Assembly (NCBI GenBank): GCA_007570785.1
Contig: ML661885.1
Location: forward strand, 11,132,128-11,196,127
Origin: Antilocapra americana
Taxonomy: Eukaryota; Chordata; Mammalia; Artiodactyla; Antilocapridae
Length of the DNA: 64,000 nt
Direction: 5' to 3'
The position numbers and the translations under genes were made by a program. The notes below the pieces were generated by a model. The model saw only the letters and a program-made list of their open reading frames with translations. It was not told the DNA's origin and did no database searches. Below are positions 11,926 to 25,613 of the stretch, in pieces. Position 1 is the first letter of the stretch; every line of letters starts with the position of its first letter.

Positions 11926-13880
11926 AGATCTAAGAAGTAGGAATAGCTCCTATTTTAAAAATAGGAATCTAATACCTAGAATCATACACTTTAAAGATGG
12001 TGGACTGGGTAGTTGAAAGCAGATTATCTGCCTTTGAAGTCCCTGAGCTTAAATCACACAATACTCCAACTCCCCCTGGAACGGATGCTGATTGTCCCTT
12101 AGGAAACACAAGCATCAGCAAACTCGCACAGTGCTAGGTCATTAGCCCTCCAGCAGGGGGAGATACCCCCAGGCCCAAGGTGGGGCAGAAAGAAGTATAC
12201 CAGCTTCCTGTAGGAGAGGGGACATTTCGCAAGGGGAGGTAATAGTTCAGTATTTCAGTGAGTTGACTCTTGAAGAATGATTTCACGTTTGCTGAGTGGA
12301 GAGGGAAGAAGGGTGTCCCACAGCCAGAGGGCCCATGAACCAAGAATCACCCTTTAAATCAGACTAAATCCAGTCATTTCAAGAAGCCAGAGAATGAACG
12401 CATGTATTTTCAATTCACTTAAATGAGTTGTTAGTCACTCTACTGATTCATTATTTTCATTCAGTATTTGTTGAATATCTACACACTGTTAGAAATTATG
12501 TACAACAGAACAGGTGTTTTGCTTTTTTCTTAGTTGAAATTGGGCAAAGCTGTTTCCCAGTTTAGCCATTTTATAATGACATGTAAAACACTCTTTTCCA
12601 TCTATTAGAATGGGACACATGATATTTAATACTTCAGGGAAATGTCTAACATATGTTGTTGTTAAATTAACAGATTGAACCATTTGGAATTGCCATATTC
12701 AATCATGTTGACCTACCAAAACAGCAAGTTCATAGAGTTCAACCTAATCAATAAATATTTTTATTATATAATTATTTTTCATATTTAATCTTGTTTCTAA
12801 TAAAATTTTCAAGACTAGCTTTTACTAACAGTGAAACCAAGTAACAAGCAGCAATTATGTCTACCTATGCTTTGATAGTAATTAAAAGCAGGTGTTTTAT
12901 GCCCTTGGTTAAACAACTTAAAAAAATATGCCTTTTCATCAATAAAGCAAGAACTCACTGCTGAATAAAGGCAGCATGTTTATTTATGTTATACACCAAC
13001 TACTGACAATGCTTCTTCATTTCAGAAGTTTGCAAGCCCTCAACATGTTCAGTATACATTTGGGAATGTGTCCATTTTTCACCTGTGTTGTTTTTCTAGT
13101 GCAAGTAATTTTTCAGTGTACAGAATATGTGGCTTGGTGTTCATGTTGCTATGTAGTTTGTATGTACCCTGTGTCTCAGAGAAGTGAACCCTTTGGGGTT
13201 GAGTGCTCAGGGGCCCGGCTGCTTTCCATTTGAGAAACCTGAGGTCCAGAACTGGCAGTTCACAGAGTCAACATACCTTCAAAGGAGGTCAGTCGAAAGT
13301 CCAGTTAATTGCAGAATAAGTATGCTAGTAAAAGTCGATTTATGTTAAAACTGTAAATACATAATTATGTCAAAAAATATAGGGATTTCTGAACTGGACC
13401 TATTGATAGCTTGTGAAATTGAATAGGTGACTTCAGGAGATACAGATTTGTTTGTTGTTACAAGCAGTCAGACATCAGTACTCTTTCCCCATGTGTGTTT
13501 TATATTAGTATTTGAATAGGCCTAGTAGATAGTTTTTTAAAATTTCGTATTAATAATGTTGTATTTCATTTGCCAATGCAAACTGAAAAATTAGGCTTTG
13601 AATTTTCTTTAGGGAAAGTGTCACATAGCAATGCATATTATGTTCCATCACTAAAAAATAAAAAGGTAAATAAACCTTATTTTATTTCCTTTGATTTTAT
13701 AAAACAATTTAGTGATTGGAAAATCAGGTCACAATATCAAGTAAGAAAAAAGATCTTAATGTTTCTAACATTTTTTGGTGTTCCATGTTTTGTAAAAAGC
13801 ATACTTACTGAAATATATGTGCTCATGAATAGAGCTTGAATCCACATTTTTCCCATGGTGTGAGTTTAGAGAGAGAATGA

Positions 13881-14225
<345 letters not shown>

Positions 14226-14274
14226 TAACTTACATTGGGACCTATTCCCAGTGAAAAGTGGTTGTTCATTACTA

Positions 14275-14478
14275 TCCTTCCCTGGTTGCTCAGATGGTAA
14301 AGAATCTGCCTGTGATGCAGGAGACCCTAGTTCCATTCCTGGGTTGGGAAAACCCCCCAAAGTAGGGAATGTCAACCCATTCCAGTAATTTTGCCTAGAG
14401 AATCCCATGGACAGAGGAGCCTGGTGGGCTATAGTCCATGGGATCACAAAGAGTCAGACATGACTGAGTGACTAGCAA
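14275..14478 (+). mobile_element. Bov-tA SINE
   Basis: Complete copy about 90 nt downstream of exon C. TTCATTA on both sides suggests a short target-site duplication. Confidence 0.83.
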
Positions 14479-15440
14479 TTCATTATTAAATCTGCAGCCA
14501 TCCAGCTCCTTTAAAAAGTTATATTTTTCCATGGGCAAATATACTTTTAATAAGTAGATTGAAGGTATTTCTTCTTTTCTAATTTTCATTTATTCTCAGT
14601 GGCTGCTAAAAGCTGAGAAAGCCTCCATCTGTTACTAATTCCTGTATCCCTAAGCACTGGCTGAGAAAGGTCAGCAGAGGAAAGAGGATCTGTCTGTGTT
14701 GGTTGCTTATTTCCAGTACAGAAGAAAGAGTCTGCCATGATACCCCAAGCTCCCCCTGAGGTCAATGTTCTGGAAGATGCTCTTAGAAGAGCTCTAATGA
14801 CTTGAATGCCATACTGTCTGACAATCTGGTTAAAATTTGCATGTGACAAATGGTTTTATTTTCTTCCTTTGTGTGCGTGTTTGTCCTGTTAAATCTAAGA
14901 ACATTGCCTTAATTACTGTAAAATATTCTGTGTTTATGCATCAGTGGTCCACAGCAGAGATGAAGAAAGCATCTAAAAAATATTTGAGGAGACTGCGGTG
15001 AACTTAGAGCTTTTTCACACATACTTCCTGTAGCTCTGATAGTTGTCATGATGTGTGAAGGCAAATATATTCATGTTATTTAAACCAAAGGCGCATGTTA
15101 TATATAATTGTGATTTAAGCATGAGGTTCTATTTGTCTTTTAAAGTGCACGTAGTAAACGTAGCTTCCAAGTAACATGGTTGAGTTTTTAAATGAATAGA
15201 TATGAGTTTGCACATCAAAATAATGTTTTTCTTCAGTGGTATTGAGGATAGGGTAATAGCTATACTACATGGTCATAAAAAGTTCTGGAATGATAAGGAA
15301 GTTTGTTGAATAAAATTCAGTGAAACAGTTACATTCTTTTGTAAAGACTTTATACACTCCACCTGTGTGATTAACTTCTTATTAGGTTGCTAGTATAACC
15401 AAATAGAAAAGACTTAATTAAAGAAAATTTTGAAATGTTG

Positions 15441-18050
15441 TTTTTCAGTTGCTCAGTTGTGTCCAGCTCTTTGAGACCCAGTGGACTGCAGCATAAAAGG
15501 CTTTCCTGACTTTCACCAATTCCTGGAGCTTACTCAAACTCATATCCATTGAGTCCATCTCATCCTCTGTCATCCCTTTCTCCTCTTGCCTTTAATCTTC
15601 TCCAGCATCAGGGTCTTTTCTCATGAGTCAGCTCTTCACATCAGGTGGCCAAAGTATGGGAGCTTCAACTTCAGCATCAGCCCTTCCAAAGAATATTCAG
15701 GATTGATTTCCTCTAGGATGGACTGGTTGTATCTCCTTGCAGTCCAAGGGACTCGCAAGAGTCTTCTCCAACACCACAGTTCAAAAACATCAATTCTTCA
15801 GTGCTCAGGTTTCTTTATAGTCCAGCTCTCACATCCATACATAAGTACTGGAAAAACCATAGCTTTGACTAGACAGACCTCTGTTGGCAAAGTAATGTCT
15901 CTGCTTTTTAATATGCTGTCTAGGTTGGTCATAGCTTTTCTTCCAAAGAGCAAGCATCTTTTAATTTCATGACTGCAGTCACCATTTGCAGTGATTCTGG
16001 AGCACAAGGAAATATAAAGTCTGTCACTGTTTCCACTGTTTATCCGTCTATTTGCTATGAAGTGATGGGACCAGAAGGTATGATCTTATTTTCTGAATGT
16101 TGAGATTTAAGCCAACTTTTTCACTCTCTTTCACTTTCATCAAGAGGCTCTTCAGTTCCTCTTCACTTTCTGCCATAAGCATGGTATCTTCTGCATATCT
16201 GAGGTTATTGATATTTCTCCTGACAATCTTGATTCCAGCTTGAGCTTTATCCAACCTGGCATTTTACATGATGTACTCTGAATATAAATTAAATAATCAG
16301 GGTGACAATATACAGCCTTGATGTACTCCTTTCCCAATTTGAAACCAGTCCATCGTTCCATGTCCAGTTCTAACTGTTGCTTCTTGACCTGCATACAAGT
16401 TTCTCAGGAGGCACGTAAGGCGGTCTTTCCATTTCTTTCAGTTTTCCAGTTTGTTATGATCCACACAAAGGCTTTAGCATAGTCAATGAAGAGGAAGTAT
16501 ATGTTTTTCTGGACTTCTCTTGCTTTTTTTTATGATCCAGTGGATGTTGGCAATCTGATTCCTCTGCCTTTTCTAAATCCATCTTGAACATCTGGAAGTT
16601 CTTGGTTCATGTACTGTTGAAGCCTGGCTTGGAGAATTTTAAGCATTGCTTTGCTAGTGTGTGAGATGAGTGCAATTGTGTGGTAGTTTGAACATTCTTT
16701 GGCATTGCCTTTCTTTGGGATTGGAATTAACCTGACCTTTTCCAGTCCTGTGGCCACTACTGAGTTTTCCAAATTTGCTGACATATTGACTGTGACACTT
16801 TAACAGCATCATCTTTTAGGACTTGAAATAGCTCAACTAGAATTCCATCACCTCCACTAGGTTTGTTTGTAGTGATGCTTCTGAAGGTCTACTTTAATTT
16901 GCACTCCAGAATGTATGGCTCTAGTTGAGCAATCAGACCATCATGGTTATCTGGGTCCTTAAGATCTTTTTTTTTTTATGGTTCTTCTGTGTATTCTTGG
17001 CACCTCTTCTTGATATCTTCTGCTTCTATTAGGTCCATACCCTTTTTGTTTTTTATTATGCCCATCTTTGCATGAAAAGTTCCCTTGGTATCTCTAATTT
17101 TCTTGAAGAGATCTCTCGTCTTTCCCATTCTATTGTTTCTTCAGTTCTTTGCACTGATTACTTTGGAAGACTTTCCTGTCTCTCCTTGATGTTATTTGGA
17201 ACTCTGCATTCAGATGGGTATATCTTTCTTTTTCTCCTTTGCCTTTCACTTCTCTTCTTTTCTCAGCTATTTGTAAGTCCTCCTCAGACAATCATTTTGC
17301 CTTGTTGCATTTCTATTTCTTGGGGATGGTCTTGATCACCACCTCCTATACAATGTCATGAACCTCTGTCCATAGTGCTTCAAGCATTATACCAGCTCAA
17401 ATCCCTTGAATCTATTTGTCGCCTCCAATGTATAATCATAACCAATTTAATTTAGGTTATACCTGAATGGCCTAGTGGTTTTCCCTACTTTCTTCAATTT
17501 AAGTCTGAATTTGGCAATAAGGAGCTCATGATCTGAGTCACAGTCAACTCCTGGTCTTGTTTTTGCTGACATATAAAGCTTCTCCGTTTTTGACTGCAAT
17601 GAATATAATCAGTCTGATTTTGGTATTGATCTTCTGGTGATGTCCATGTGTAGAGTCACCTCTTGTGTTGTTGGAAGAGAGTGTTGGCTATGACCAGTGT
17701 ATTCTCTTGGCAAAACTTTGTTAGCTTTTGCCCTGCTTCATTTTTTACTCAAGGCCAAACTTATCTGTTAATCCAGATATCTCTTGACTTCCTACTTTTT
17801 CATTCCAGTCTCCTATGATGAAAAGGACATCTTTTTTGGTGTTAGTTTTAGAAGGTCTTACAGGTCTTCATAGAACCGTTCAACTTCAACTTCTTTAGCA
17901 TTAGTGGTTGGGGCATAGAGTTGGATTACTGTGATGTTGAATGATTTGCCTTGGAAATGAACAGAGACCGTTTTGTCTTTTTTGAGATTGCACCCAAGTA
18001 CTGCATTTCAGATTCTTTTATTGGCTATGAGGACTACTCTATTTCTTCTC
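15441..18050 (-). mobile_element. BovB LINE, 2.6 kb antisense copy with broken reading frame
   Basis: From the minus strand this covers a large part of the BovB polyprotein. An endonuclease-side stretch lies at about 17450-18050, the reverse transcriptase at about 15900-17000, and the 3' tail ends at 15441. Fragments of reverse transcriptase can be read (NYHTIALISHTSKAML, DGFRKGRG, RYAEDTMLMAES). The usual YADD catalytic box reads YAED. Frames are broken at many points, so the copy is dead. The 5' end is truncated. Confidence 0.87.
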
Positions 18051-18334
18051 AGAGCCTTTAATCATTATTTTATTCTTACAGCATATTTTCACCTCTTGTG
18101 AAAAGTGTTTAAAGACAAAATAAATATTAATTACTCCTGGTCTATCAAATAAAAATTACATAAGATCAGATGCCCATTTCTTAATACATGGTAGGCATCA
18201 AGTGTTTGTTGAATGAATTAATTAAGGAGGCTTCATTTGTATTCTCTTCTTACTTAATACCTGCCATTGGCTGGTCATGTGCTGGTTCTTTTATTTGAAT
18301 GTAAACCTACAAAGGAATGGGAGAAAAAACTTGT

Positions 18335-19240
18335 AATCCATGCATCTGGTAACTGGCTTACTTCCAGATTATATAAAGAATCCTTTAAAACTAAAGAGTA
18401 AAAAGACAACTCAATTAACAAGCAGGCAGAGAGGATTTGAATGGACATTTTTCCAAAGACAGTATAAATGGTGCATGAAAAGATGATCAACGTCTTTGGC
18501 CACTGGGGACATGCAAATCAAAACTGCATAAGATGCTGTGTCACAGAGATGTGGATGAATGTAATCCAAAAGACAAAGATAGGCACAGGTGTTGGCGAGA
18601 GAACTTACAACCCTCATACACTGTTGAAGGGAATGTAAAAGAGAGCAGTCATTTTGGAAAACATTTTGGCAGTTCCTCCAAATGTTAAGCATGGAATTTC
18701 CATATGACCCAGAAATTCTACTCATAGGTAATATCCAAGAGAAATGAAAACATTTTCTAACAAAAACATGTACACAAATCTTCCTAGAAAAATTATTCAT
18801 AAGAGCTAAAATGTGAAAACAATCCAGTTGTCCAAAAACTGAATGATGAGTGACAATCAAGTTGGGGTGTATCCACACAGTAGAATATTATTAAGCAATT
18901 AAAAAGGAGTGAGCTACTGATACATGCTTCCACATGGATAAACCTTGAAAATACTGTAAGAGAAATAAATCAGTTACAAAAGACTATTATTTGATTACAT
19001 TATTGTGTAATAATACAGAGGCAAATTTTAGAGACTGATAATAGGCTAGTCACTTCCTGGAGCTAAGGATTGGGGGAAAGTATATGGAGGTTCAATGCTA
19101 GTGGGGAAAATATTCTAAAATAAGATGATGGTGACAGTTACACAGCTCTGAATATATACTAAAAGCCCTTGAGCTGTACACTTAAAATGGGTGAAATTTA
19201 TGATGTGTGCATTGTATCTCAAAAAAGCTGTTTTTTCTTT
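18335..19240 (+). mobile_element. Old L1 (ORF2 C-terminal region and 3' UTR)
   Basis: Diverged sense L1: AAATCAAAACTGCATAAGATG, CATACACTGTTGAAGGGAAT and CATATGACCCAGAAATTCTA are L1 ORF2 words, followed by the 3' UTR ending near TGCATTGTATCTCAAAAAAG. Frames are interrupted. An open frame on the opposite strand (18411-18878) is a shadow. Confidence 0.75.
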
Positions 19241-19267
19241 TAAATTGGTGTCTGTTACCCTTGAGTT

Positions 19268-19488
19268 GGGCTTCCCTGATGGAGCAGCGATGATGAATCC
19301 ACCTACTTGCAGGAGACGCAAGTTTGATCCTTGAGTCAGGAAGATCTCCTGGAGGAGGAAACGGCAGCCCCCTCCAATATTCTTGCCTGGGAAATCTCAT
19401 GGACAAAAGAGCCTGGAAGGCTACCATGGCAGGTCCATGGGGCCACAAAAGAGTCAGACATGACTTAGCAACTGAACAACAACAGCAG
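19268..19488 (+). mobile_element. Bov-tA SINE
   Basis: Copy with a diverged head (GGGCTTCCCTGATGGAGCAG) and an ACAACAACAGCAG tail. Confidence 0.78.
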
Positions 19489-20387
19489 TCCTGAAGTTCA
19501 TTTTTAAAAATTGATCTAAAAAATCCAAAGGTAGTTTTAAAAAGTCTAGGAAACCCACAATCTTTCTGTCTCTGTAACAAGAGCATAAAAGTCTCCTGGG
19601 ACTGTGAAGGGTTCCCTGGGAGTTGCAGGCACTGGCAGTCTATGTGTCTCTGGGTGCGGAGCACAATCCTGGGTCCTTGGGTGTGACTTTAACCACATCT
19701 ACGTATTACAGTGCCTGCTTGGGACATTTCTTTCTGTGTATATATGTTCATCTTAACTGGAAAAATGCTCATTCTTTAGTCCTGTCCCTACAATTTCAGA
19801 TTTATAGCATTTTCTACCCTCCATTGGACTTTAAAAAGTAAAAATCTCATAAACATTTATCCAGCCTTGAGTGTGTACCATCCATTATATTAAGTGCCAG
19901 ACTGAGGTACAAAGTGATGATGCTCTTAACCTTTTGTTACCCATGCTGTCCTTCTTTGGGGTCTGAGGCTGCCTTCATGTTTTTTTCCCACACAATAGAA
20001 ATTCTTTACCACCTCCACCCTCTACTTATGCTGCCCCCAAAATATGATTATAAGCTACAGCAACTTTTAAAAATGAGGACATAACATGTTAAAATTATTG
20101 TTTTAAAGGACCACTGATTTTCTTAAGGAAATAAATGTTACCTTTGAAAGAAAATATGTGTATGATAAAGTTAATTATACTTTCATGAGGAAATTAGCGA
20201 AAGACTTTGATACTACACTGACCTGCTAATAGGATGCCCAGAAACCAGTACTAAAAGATGCTGCTGCTTCTGATATGTGCAATTACTTGTTGCTGTCTGG
20301 GCCTTACCTACCTCAACTATAAAATATAGGAATGAAATGAAAAATTAAAACAAATCAGATCTCATAGTCACAAGATTCTAGATTGAA

Positions 20388-20600
20388 AGTGTTGAAGTGT
20401 TAGTAGCTCAGTCATGTCTGACTCTTTGTGACCCTATGAACTATAACCCACCAGACTCCTCTGTCCATGGAATTCTCCAGATAAGAATACTGGAGTGGGT
20501 TACCATTCCTTTCTCCAGAGGATTTCCTTATCCAGGGATTAAACCTTGTTCTCTTGGGTTGCAGGTAAATTTCCTTACCTTCTAAGCCACCAAGGAAGAT
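20388..20600 (-). mobile_element. Bov-tA SINE
   Basis: Antisense copy about 280 nt upstream of exon D. Confidence 0.8.
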
Positions 20601-20883
20601 TAAGTCCCCATAAAGGCAAGTGAAAATGATTCTTGTCCCAAAGCTTTTTGGAAGAAAAATCACCACATACATGCAAATTGATTTTATCAGTTTTCATAAA
20701 TTTCAAATTGAATAATGCCTAGGTTATCTTATTGTAAAATACAATGACCATTATATACTGTGGCTTTTTAAGAAAACAGTATTTTTGCTTTTCAGCTGTT
20801 ACATTTATAAAATTATTGAGATTATGTTATGCTCTATCTCAAACAATCCAATCATATCATGTATTGTTTTTCTTTCTCTCTAG

Positions 20884-20991
<108 letters not shown>

Positions 20992-21267
20992 TAGTTAAAT
21001 ATTTCATATGTGTTTTATAAGATTTATTTTGTTATCAAACAATATATGGCAAAACTTGGATATGAATATATTTGATGTGAAGTTTAAGTTTTATATAAAA
21101 TATTATATTTAATGTAATATAATAATAACCAACTAGGGAAGTGACAGAAAGTATATTTAAGTTAAATCTACACAATTTTATACTGATGTTTTTATCTCTT
21201 AGTTTGACTTCTAAAACTTTTTTGGAGTGTGTGCAGCAAATTTTGTGCTACTCAAGATTGTCTTTTC

Positions 21268-21545
21268 TTTCTTTTTTGTTATTGTGATAAATATACATAC
21301 CATTAAATTTACCATTTAATCAATTTTCAGTGTACAGTTCAGTTTATTCAAAATGTTATGCAACCATTTCCACCATCCATCTGCAGAGCTTTTTCATCCT
21401 CCCAAACAGAAACTCCCTGTGCATTAAATAGTAATTATCTTCCTCCCTTTCTCCAGTCCCTTCTAACCTTAATTCTACTTTCTGTCTCTGAATTTTATAA
21501 ATGGGTAGATAGGACATTTGTCCTTTCTGCTGTTTTTTTATGACA
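21268..21545. mobile_element. L1M-like fragment
   Basis: Resembles the mammalian repeat with TACCATTTAATCAATTTTCA, GTGTACAGTTCAGTTTATTC and CACCATCCATCTGCAGAGC. I place it in the old L1 group. Subfamily and orientation are uncertain. Confidence 0.5.
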
Positions 21546-22917
21546 ATATTTTTTAATGAAAGAACTGTCCTAATATTTTCAGCTATATAGATAATCCCTG
21601 AGGCATTCAAAACTTTTGCTCTAACATATAACAGTTATATAGCAGAAATGACTGTATTGGGTTTCCAATGCTCATCTTCAAATGGTCCTGTAGAGAATGT
21701 GTTAGCAGGCAATATACACGAGCAGTTAGAGCCAGTAATACACAGAGACCTAAGTTATGCTCACATTGTATAACATTTAGATCAAATCAATTGAGAAAGA
21801 CATTCTGTTTGATCTGATAATAATTGATAAAATTTATAATTTAATTCTGAAGGAGTAGACACATATTTTATACTTTTGCTAGCTTAAAAGTAGAAATCAA
21901 AGATTATTTTATCCTTGTCCAAAATTTTAATGTGTACAAATATATTATGTTAACTATTTTGATTCACTTATTCATCCTGTACAGTTTTCAAGATGGCAAA
22001 ACTTTTACCTGTTTTGTTCATTGTTATACCTCCAGCACCCAAGAGAGTGCCTGGAACAAAAAGTACAATGTTTTTTTTCAAGGAGATGAATGAACAAATA
22101 TCACTTCAGTTTATATAGTGAAGCAGACAGAAAGGTTTTATGGTTATAAAAGTAGAAGGAAAAACAAATTTGTTGTGCATAATGAAGAAAAAAATTTTGA
22201 CAGAACTTGGTTGTATCTAATGTTGCAAAGAAGTTATGAAATTCAATTGAAACATTGAAAAGTATCCCTTTCATTTAGCAATGTGCCATTGTTAAGCCTA
22301 ACAAGGGCATTGTTTTAGAAATCTGCATTCAGAGAAATAGTTCTTACGGTTTAATCTCTATATCTTTTAGTTTCTGCAAGTTATCATCATTTATATACCA
22401 CTTCAACATTGTCACATATAGGTTTAAAATGTATCTATCAGGCCAAGAAATCTTTTAGCAGTTTGTTATTTTTCTGGTTCTTGTATATCTGTAAGTATAA
22501 GGATCCTATGAATTATGGTAGAAGATCTGTATCTTCAGGACTTGGAAAGATTTTTATTTATTTTCACATTTCCAATATCTAGTACAATAAATAGGGACTC
22601 AATAAATATTCATAATTTGTTATCTAAGAATGATAATCATTTACGAAAAATTTCTAAAATGCCTACTATGGCAAAGCACATTTCCAGGTGCTGGATGGAG
22701 TAGAGGACTAAGCAGACAGAGATAAATAATATGGGAAATAAATGAGTTAGTTTGATAATAAATTAAAAGATAATAATATGACTGCATGAAGGGACATAGA
22801 AAAGAACAAAGAGGGAAAATGAAGGGGAGAAAGGTAAAAGGCTGCCCGTGTGTAATGCTAGGGAGGGAAACATTCTAAGGAGGAGGGTGAAGACCAGAAA
22901 CAAGTCATACAGACAGA

Positions 22918-23470
22918 GTTATCTCTCAGAAATTGGTTCCAGGAAACTCTCAGCTACCAAAAATCCACAGATGCTCAAGCATCATTTAAAATGAGGGTAA
23001 GGGTGGGATGATATGGGAGAAGGGCATTGAAGCATGTTAATTGTCATGTGTCTAATCAATCGCCAGCCCAGGATTGATGCTCGGGACTGGTGCAGCGAGA
23101 TTTCCCGGGGGGGGAGGGAGGAGGGAGGGGGGACCCGGAGGGGAAGCATATGTAAACCCATGGTGATATCATGACAATGTATGGCAAAAACAATAATAAA
23201 AAAAAATAAAATAAAATAAAATAAAATGGTGTAGCATTTGCATGTAACCTACGGACATCCTCCAGTATACTTTAAATTATCTCTAGATCACTTAGAATAC
23301 CAATATATTAATAAGTGCTCTGATGTAGATACCAGTGTAAATGCTCTAAATGTTGCTGGTCAGCAGCAAATTCAAATTTGCCTTTTGGAACTTTCTGGAA
23401 TTTTTGTGTTTTTTTGAACATGCAGTTGGGTGAATCTGTGAATGCAGAACCTGTGAATGTATTTCTGCAT
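22918..23470 (-). mobile_element. MER2-like (Tigger group) DNA transposon relic, split
   Basis: The left part (22918-22990: ATTGGTTCCAGGAAACTCTC, ATCCACAGATGCTCAAGCAT) continues after the L1 insertion at about 23222 (ATGGTGTAGCATTTGCATGT, CATCCTCCAGTATACTTTAA, ATCTCTAGATCACTTAGAAT). I recognise the order as a MER2-like non-autonomous element. It encodes no protein. Confidence 0.6.
22991..23221 (+). mobile_element. L1 3' UTR insertion with simple-repeat tail
   Basis: A very short 5'-truncated bovine-type L1 in sense orientation, from ATGAGGGTAAGGGTGGGATG to a tail of AATAA/AAAAT units. It carries the G-rich 3' UTR block at about 23107-23142. AAAATG occurs at both edges and is probably the target-site duplication. 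Confidence 0.75.
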
Positions 23471-23504
23471 CTGTGAATGTAGAAATTCAGTAAAAGGCCT
23501 ACTG

Positions 23505-23960
23505 TATTTGGGAGAAGGGTGTTCCAGGTTCACTGAAACAGTGAGAACAAAGACCCCAAAGTGGGAGCATGTGTGACCCATTCTGGGGATAGCGGGGAGG
23601 GCTGTGTGGCTGGAGCAAAGTCAGAGAGGGGTAAGGAGAAGGGGCCGAGAACAAAGAGGCCAGATCTTTGAAATCAGAGCTTTGCCTTTCTGATTGAGCC
23701 ACTGAGCAGGGGACTGGCACATACTAAAATTAAGGCAGCCTGTGCTGCTATGTTGAGTGGACCTTACCAGGCAAGGGTAGAAGCAGAGAGACCACTTAGG
23801 AAGGCCTTGCAGTGACCTTGCAGTGACCCAGGTGAGAGAGGATGGTGACTTGACCTTGAGGGTAGCTGTGGAGATGGGAAGTGGTTCATCCTGTATGTAT
23901 TAAATTATGAGGGCAGAGAGAATAGAATTTTATTAAAGTTTCATCTCCACTGATAAATGA
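23505..23960. repeat. Ancient interspersed repeat, class uncertain
   Basis: Purine-rich stretch resembling a widespread mammalian repeat (GGCCAGATCTTTGAAATCAG; GAAGCAGAGAGACCACTTAG). I cannot assign it to a family by eye. Confidence 0.3.
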
Positions 23961-24834
23961 GAGAACACAAAAACATGAATTACAATGTTAGGGATTTAGG
24001 CTGTATTCTAGGGAGTGTTCAGTAAAGGGGATTATTTGATAAGGATAATATTATTTGGGCAAATTGTACGGTCTTCTGTGGGCAGATATAAAATAGAATA
24101 TATTTTCATTTACTTGAATAATGTAGAAATAATTTCACCTCGAGGCAGAGAAACTCTGTTTTCACAATATAACTTGATACATTTTCTTTTAAATTTTGCC
24201 TGAGGAACCATAACCTCCAAGGAGCACATTGTCCGTGATTCAAATATGACATTACTGGTGAATGGTCTGTTGAGTAAACTGGAGATGAACCAGTATTTTA
24301 AGCTTGATAGAATATATACAGCACATCCATTATGAGAGATTTAACTTTGGCATATTGAGATATATACTAAATATTAAAAGTAATTGAGACCATGTACATA
24401 ATATTTTGACATTATATAAATAACATTATAAATGTAGACACAACAAACACGAAAATTGTGCTATATTGTGTGGCAGCACATTTTGATGTATTTCCCTGAA
24501 GCATAATCTCAACTTTTGAAATTAATTCCCCCCCCCAGTGACAAGTCAGTTCCATGATACTAGGATACTATGATACTAGGTAGTCTAAGCAAATTTAAAC
24601 TGTTATGATAGTATAGTTATTATATTGAGTTGTTTTAAGAAAGAAGAGAATTATTTATATCCAAGTGTCATCAGTTTTTATTGAAATAGTATAAGAAAAC
24701 TTGAGTTCTTTTATTAACTGCATGTGATTTGATCTTTCTGTAAGCCTAGAAGCAGAGGGATCAGATTGACTAATTTGCATCACTATGATGAAGACTAGTT
24801 GGCTGAGTGTCTGTAAGGGAGGGACTGAGTCCAG

Positions 24835-25045
24835 AGGGTTTGAAGCATAAAGCATGTAGAGAACACTGGGCCTTGGCATCAAGAAATCTGAGTTCAAATC
24901 CAGGCTCCATTCTCATCTGCAAGCATGAGAATATTAGCTTTCCCTGACTCATAGGATTGTGAGGCTTAAAGAAAATAATGTATTTGAAAGTCTCTAGCAC
25001 TGTGTAAGGCTTATGATAGTGTTCAGTAAATATTTGAGGCCACTG
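24835..25045 (+). mobile_element. MIR-like SINE
   Basis: MIR-type order: GAGTTCAAATCCAGGCTCC, then TAGGATTGTGAGGCTTAAAG, then TGTTCAGTAAATATTTG. Confidence 0.6.
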
Positions 25046-25402
25046 TCTCTGCTTTATTAATCTATGTTCTTTTAAAAAGGCTACATTTAGCATTATCCAC
25101 AGTCTTATTTTTGTATTAAGGAACAATGAGATTCTGAAGAAAAATGCAAGCCAAGCAAGTAGAACTCAAATATCTGCATTAAAGCTATTTCATTTTCTTT
25201 GAACAAATAATTATAAGGTGTATATAACATGCTTGGTACTGAACTAATTTCTAGGGATATAATATTGATTAAGTAAAATAAAATCCCTGTTGGCATGGCT
25301 ACTAGTGAGAGATACAAAGGAATAAATGGACAATCTGACCCACTTTGGTACAGAGAAAGTACAAAATATTTCCCATGTCATATGATGTGATTAGTGAAAA
25401 TG

Positions 25403-25613
25403 AAGGTGTTCACTGCTCAGCCATATCCAACTCTTAGCGATCCCATGGACTGTAGCCTGCCAGGCTCCTCTGTTCATGAAATTCTCCAGACAAGAATACT
25501 GGAGTGGGTTGTCATGTCCTCCTCCAGGGGATCTTCCCAACCCAGGGATAGAACCCATGTCTCCTAAGTCTCCTGCATTGGCAGGCGGATCCTTTACCAC
25601 TAGCACCTCCTGT
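25403..25613 (-). mobile_element. Bov-tA SINE
   Basis: Antisense copy from TGTTCACTGCTCAGCCATAT to ACCACTAGCACCTCC. Confidence 0.83.
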